Shown here piece after piece: positions 60,490-64,000 of a stretch of 64,000 bases of DNA. The stretch spans positions 744,001 through 808,000 of the forward strand of contig NZ_CP043046.1 in assembly GCF_008119665.1 (NCBI RefSeq), read 5' to 3'. The DNA is from Pigmentiphaga aceris (GTDB lineage: Bacteria; Pseudomonadota; Gammaproteobacteria; Burkholderiales; Burkholderiaceae_B). The notes under the pieces are model-generated. The model had not been told where the DNA came from. It saw only the letters and a program-made list of their open reading frames with translations, and did no database searches. A program made the position numbers and the translations under genes. The first letter of the stretch is position 1. The number at the start of each line of letters is the position of its first letter.

Positions 60490-63027
60490 ATGCATCACGA
60501 CACGTTTTCGCGCCCGGCGTTTGCCGCGGTGGTCTGCACCCCCGTCACCGCCATCACGATTGCGGTCGCGATGCTGGGTGCCTCGTTCAGCATATCGGCC
60601 CGCGCTGCCGATGCAGGGCTTGCCACTTCAGCTGCCACGTCACCTGCCGCCTCAACCGCTGCCGTTGCGCTGGACATCCCCGCCGGCCCGCTGGCCACGA
60701 CGCTGACACGCATTGGCCAACAGCAAGGACGCGCCATCGTCGCAGACCCGGCCCTGATCGCAGGCCGCCAGGCACCCGCCATCCGGGGTGTATTGTCGGC
60801 CGACGATGCCGTGCGTCAGGCCTTGGGCAATAGCGACCTGACGGTGGACGTGTCCTCTTCAGGTGCACTGGGCATCCGTCGCCGCACGGCGGCCGATGCT
60901 GCGTCCGTCACGCCGGCTGCACAGCCCGCTGTGACCAGCACCTTGCCTACGGTAACCGTGACCACGCAGCGCTTCGGTGGTGAACTGATGCAGCCGACGC
61001 GTCAGGTCACGGTGATCGAAGACCAGGAACTGGACGCCCTGCGCGCCACCTCGCCGAATCTGGCGACCATGCTTACCAAGAGCGTGCCGGGCCTGTCGGA
61101 TTCCAGCCGCAACCTGACCGATTTCGGCCAGACCTTGCGTGGTCGAAATGTGCTGGTGCTGGTCGATGGTATTCCGCTCAATACCAACCGCGATTCCTCG
61201 CGCAACCTGATCAATATCGAGCCGGGCCGCATTCAGCGCATCGAAGTCATGCGCGGCAGCAACGCCATTTACGGCAGCGGGGCCAGCGGTGGCATCGTCT
61301 CCGTGACTACGCGCCCTGTGGGCGGCGAACCCGTGGTGGAAACCACCGTGTCCATGGACGCCGCCTTGTCGCATCTGAGCCGCGAAGGCCTGGGCGCACA
61401 GGTGCAGCAATACTTCTCGGGCAGGGGAGACGTGGTCGATTACGAGATCGACGCATCCTACCGTCGTATTGGCGGTTCTTTTGATGGCAACGGCGACCGT
61501 ATCGCCCCCGACGCCAGCCAGGGCGACCTGTTCGATTCCAACACCTACAGCATCGGCGGCAAGATCGGCCTGCGCATCGACGCCAACCAGCGTCTGCAAT
61601 TCGCTGCCAGCTACCTGCGTGCGCGCCAACAGACCGACTACGCAAGCGATCCCACCGTGTCGGCCACGCCGCTGGGCAGCACCACGGCACGCGCCATCAA
61701 AGGGCTGGATCTGGCTGAACAGAACCAGGTCGAGAACGCGATGCTGAGCGTCAACTACGACAACAAGGACGTGTTGGGCAGCTCGCTGTCTGTGCTGGGC
61801 TACGTGCGGGACAACAGCACGCGCTTTGCGCCCTCGGATTCGCGCACCAACACCAACCGGGGCAACAACGTCGATCAGGTCTTGCAGAACAACAAGGTCT
61901 TCGGCGGCCGCGTGACCATCGATACGCCTTTCGGGGCCGACCGCGACACGCGCCTGGTATGGGGCACGGACTTCATCCAGGAACGCAGCAACATGCCGCT
62001 GGATGTGTTCGACCCTGCCATCTACGACGCAAGCCGTGGCCTGGTTTTCCGCACCACCCGACAGCAGACCTATCTGCCGTGGACCACCACGCGCAGCCTG
62101 GGTCTGTTCGGCCAGTTGCAGCACAAGTTCAACGACATGTGGTCGGCCGAAGGCGGACTGCGTTATGAACGCGCCAGCGCATCCTTCGACGACTTCCAGC
62201 CGCTGTCCCAGTCACGCCGCCCCAACCCGGTCAGCGTGCGGGGCGGTGAAGTGACCTACGACGCCACCATGTTCAACGCCGGCCTGGTGTTCAAACCCGT
62301 GACCGGGCACGAGCTGTACACCTCGTTCAGCCAGGGTTTCGACCTGCCCGATGTGGGGTTGCAACTGCGCAACGCGCAGGCCGGTTTCAGCATCAATTCC
62401 TCGCAGCTGGAACCCGTCAAGACCGACAACTATGAACTGGGTTGGCGCGGACGTTTTGGCAACACGATGGGATCGCTGGCCGTGTTCCGGTCCACGTCTG
62501 ATCTGGGCGCTGTGCAGTCCTTCAACAATGGCTTGACCCTGACCCGCACGCAGGAACGCATTCACGGTGTCGAGGCCACCATTGATCATTACAGCGACGA
62601 CGATGTGTGGGCCACGGGCGGTACCCTGACCTGGATGGAAGGCCGCGAAACGCCGCAGGGTGCGACGCAGGACCGGATCATGACCGGCTACCGCATTCCG
62701 CCGCTGAAGCTTACTGGCTACGTGCAATACCAGCCTTCCGATCGCTGGAGCACACGCATGCAGCTGACCTGGTTCGGTGCTCGTGATTACCGGCTTGCCG
62801 ATGGCCGCACACAGTTTGCCCGCGCCGATGTGAAGAGCTATTACACGGTCGATCTGGTCACCCGCTACAAGCTGAACAAGAGCGACACCATCACCGTCGG
62901 GGTGCAGAACCTGTTCAACCGTCAGTACCTGCCGCTCTACAGCCAGTTGCTGCGCAGTGGCAACAACAATAGTCGCCTGCCGGCAGCGGGTGCGGTGCTG
63001 ACGGCCAGTTATACGCATCGTTGGTAA
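60490..63027 (+). CDS. TonB-dependent ferri-siderophore receptor with signalling (STN) domain
   Basis: 845 aa; ATG 60490 has AAGGAA nine bases upstream. A long signal peptide (to about residue 37) is followed by the STN signalling domain at about 55-130 (ALDIPAGPLATTLTRIGQQ). The plug domain (VLVLVDGIPLN, IQRIEVMRGSNAIYGSG) lies at about 155-290, and a 22-strand barrel ends in the aromatic YTHRW. The N-terminal STN domain marks a FecA-type transducer that signals to the FecR encoded upstream. The siderophore is not deducible. Confidence 0.94.
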   Translation: MHHDTFSRPAFAAVVCTPVTAITIAVAMLGASFSISARAADAGLATSAATSPAASTAAVALDIPAGPLATTLTRIGQQQGRAIVADPALIAGRQAPAIRGVLSADDAVRQALGNSDLTVDVSSSGALGIRRRTAADAASVTPAAQPAVTSTLPTVTVTTQRFGGELMQPTRQVTVIEDQELDALRATSPNLATMLTKSVPGLSDSSRNLTDFGQTLRGRNVLVLVDGIPLNTNRDSSRNLINIEPGRIQRIEVMRGSNAIYGSGASGGIVSVTTRPVGGEPVVETTVSMDAALSHLSREGLGAQVQQYFSGRGDVVDYEIDASYRRIGGSFDGNGDRIAPDASQGDLFDSNTYSIGGKIGLRIDANQRLQFAASYLRARQQTDYASDPTVSATPLGSTTARAIKGLDLAEQNQVENAMLSVNYDNKDVLGSSLSVLGYVRDNSTRFAPSDSRTNTNRGNNVDQVLQNNKVFGGRVTIDTPFGADRDTRLVWGTDFIQERSNMPLDVFDPAIYDASRGLVFRTTRQQTYLPWTTTRSLGLFGQLQHKFNDMWSAEGGLRYERASASFDDFQPLSQSRRPNPVSVRGGEVTYDATMFNAGLVFKPVTGHELYTSFSQGFDLPDVGLQLRNAQAGFSINSSQLEPVKTDNYELGWRGRFGNTMGSLAVFRSTSDLGAVQSFNNGLTLTRTQERIHGVEATIDHYSDDDVWATGGTLTWMEGRETPQGATQDRIMTGYRIPPLKLTGYVQYQPSDRWSTRMQLTWFGARDYRLADGRTQFARADVKSYYTVDLVTRYKLNKSDTITVGVQNLFNRQYLPLYSQLLRSGNNNSRLPAAGAVLTASYTHRW

Positions 63028-63057
63028 GTGGGACGCTGACGCGCTGACGCTGCGCCC

Positions 63058-64000
63058 ATGATCGTGCGCAAACACTGGGTCACCTGCCACTGCTACGCAG
63101 GCTTGCTGGTGATGCTGCTGTTGCTCGTGAATGCACTCACGGGCAGCCTGATCACGTTCGCGCACGAGATCGATGCCTGGCTCAATCCGACGCTGCTGCG
63201 CACCGGGCACGTGCTGCCGGCCTTGCCGGCAGACGTGCTGATCGAACGGGTGGAACACGCAGACCGCCGTTATCGCATCGGCTTGTTTCCGCTGGATGTA
63301 CAGGCCGGAGAATCGGCTGAACTGCGGGTCTTGCCACGCATCGATCCGGCGACTGGCAAGCCTTACGTCCTGGGTTTTGACCGGGTGTTCATCGACCCCG
63401 CCACCGGCGCGGTGCTGGGCCAGCGTCAATGGGGGGCACTCAAGCTTGATCGAGTGCACCTGATGACGTTTCTGGACATGCTGCATCGCAAGTTTCATCT
63501 GCCCGGTCAGTGGGGCATGTGGCTGACCGGGGGCGTGGCGATTGTCTGGCTGCTGTTGTCTTTGCTGGGTGCCTGGCTGACCTTGCCGAAGATGGCCACC
63601 TGGCACAAAGGATTCTGGCAGCGCTGGAAACCGGCCTGGCAGATCAAGCGTGGGGCTTCGTCGGTGCGCACCACGTTCGATCTGCATCGTTCCGCTGGCT
63701 TATGGAGCTTGCCGGTGGCGTTGATGCTGGCCATATCCGGTGTGTATTTCAGCCTGGGCAACGAGGTCTTCCGACCGGTGGTGCGGTGGTTTTCACCGAT
63801 TACCCCACACCCGGTGCAAAGCCTGCCGAAACGTGTCGGGCCACCTGTGGCGCCGGCGTTTTCCACGCAGGCCGCAGTCGCCCGCGCCCGGCATTACCTG
63901 CCGCCCGAGGCCCGGGACTTTCTGCCCTGGTATGCCAGCCATATTCCCCAACTGGGCAGCTACCGCATTGCCTTCAAGGAAGACGGCATGCGAGAACGGG
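63058..64000 (+). CDS. PepSY-associated transmembrane protein, truncated by the window end
   Basis: The open frame begins at ATG 63058 (MIVRKHWVTCHCYAG), 30 bases after the receptor stop, and runs off the window (about 314 residues visible). The first membrane helix LLVMLLLLVNALTGSLITF is followed by a PepSY-like periplasmic segment (IDPATGAVLGQRQW). HLMTFLDMLHRKFHLPG precedes a second helix (VAIVWLLLSLLGAWLTL). A third helix region begins with the DLHRSAGLWSLPVALMLAISG motif. Such proteins commonly follow siderophore receptor genes and are proposed inner-membrane ferric reductases that release iron. Confidence 0.88.
   Translation, partial: MIVRKHWVTCHCYAGLLVMLLLLVNALTGSLITFAHEIDAWLNPTLLRTGHVLPALPADVLIERVEHADRRYRIGLFPLDVQAGESAELRVLPRIDPATGKPYVLGFDRVFIDPATGAVLGQRQWGALKLDRVHLMTFLDMLHRKFHLPGQWGMWLTGGVAIVWLLLSLLGAWLTLPKMATWHKGFWQRWKPAWQIKRGASSVRTTFDLHRSAGLWSLPVALMLAISGVYFSLGNEVFRPVVRWFSPITPHPVQSLPKRVGPPVAPAFSTQAAVARARHYLPPEARDFLPWYASHIPQLGSYRIAFKEDGMRER

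Overview
The window looks like the chromosome of a high-GC betaproteobacterium. Burkholderiales, probably near the Alcaligenaceae, is my best guess. The basis is base composition, the tRNA-Phe-like sequence at 8161-8210, and the style of the gene families (FecIRA uptake, a polyamine-type ABC operon, giant DUF4214 surface proteins). There is no rRNA, CRISPR array, integrase or intact tRNA in the window.

Layout. (1) 1-8250 is the right end of a defence island: an SMC-like ATPase (truncated by the window edge), a GmrSD/BrxU-like DUF262-DUF1524 restriction enzyme, pglZ and brxL, all in one strand-coherent BREX operon. The island ends at a 3'-half tRNA-Phe copy with its terminator, the usual scar of integration into a tRNA gene. 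(2) 8280-11581 holds an AbiEi-like (DUF6088) antitoxin with no toxin, an acyl-CoA synthetase and a TIGR02594 protein, closed by a second diverged copy of the tRNA-flanking terminator. (3) 11691-21607 holds two paralogous repeat proteins with N-terminal DUF4214 domains and matching upstream boxes. Between them lie SUKH, histidine phosphatase, small hypothetical and exonuclease genes. (4) 21665-29441 is an RNA-repair locus: divergent rtcR (CARF plus sigma54 activator), a sigma54 promoter, a Ro60 orthologue (rsr), four tandem Y-RNA-like noncoding RNAs, rtcB, a nucleotidyltransferase and rtcA, with a convergent metallophosphoesterase. (5) About 29700-30060 is a decayed CLC chloride channel. (6) 30328-50300 holds a TIGR03032 gene translationally coupled to the first of three giant RTX/DUF4214 proteins (2011, 2394 and 1671 aa) that share one C-terminal module. 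(7) 50363-58634 holds a GntR/FCD regulator divergent from a spermidine/putrescine-type ABC operon that ends in an unusual molybdopterin oxidoreductase fused to a flavin/2Fe-2S reductase. (8) 58767-64000 is a Fur-box-preceded fecI-fecR-TonB receptor-PepSY iron-uptake cluster, cut by the window end.

The most interesting part is 25104-25571. Four RNAs in a row between rsr and rtcB share the Ro60-binding architecture of Y RNAs: an outer stem ending in GA, an internal loop ATGC[A/G/C], and a second stem beginning G[G/A]. They carry four different effector modules. One is a circularly permuted tRNA mimic (T-arm, GAAA-capped acceptor stem, D-arm). Another resembles a type II tRNA-Leu with the anticodon loop replaced by a tetraloop. 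The reading is that stress-induced RtcR turns on one transcript encoding Ro60, a set of Y RNAs acting as interchangeable adaptors, and the RtcB ligase and RtcA cyclase.
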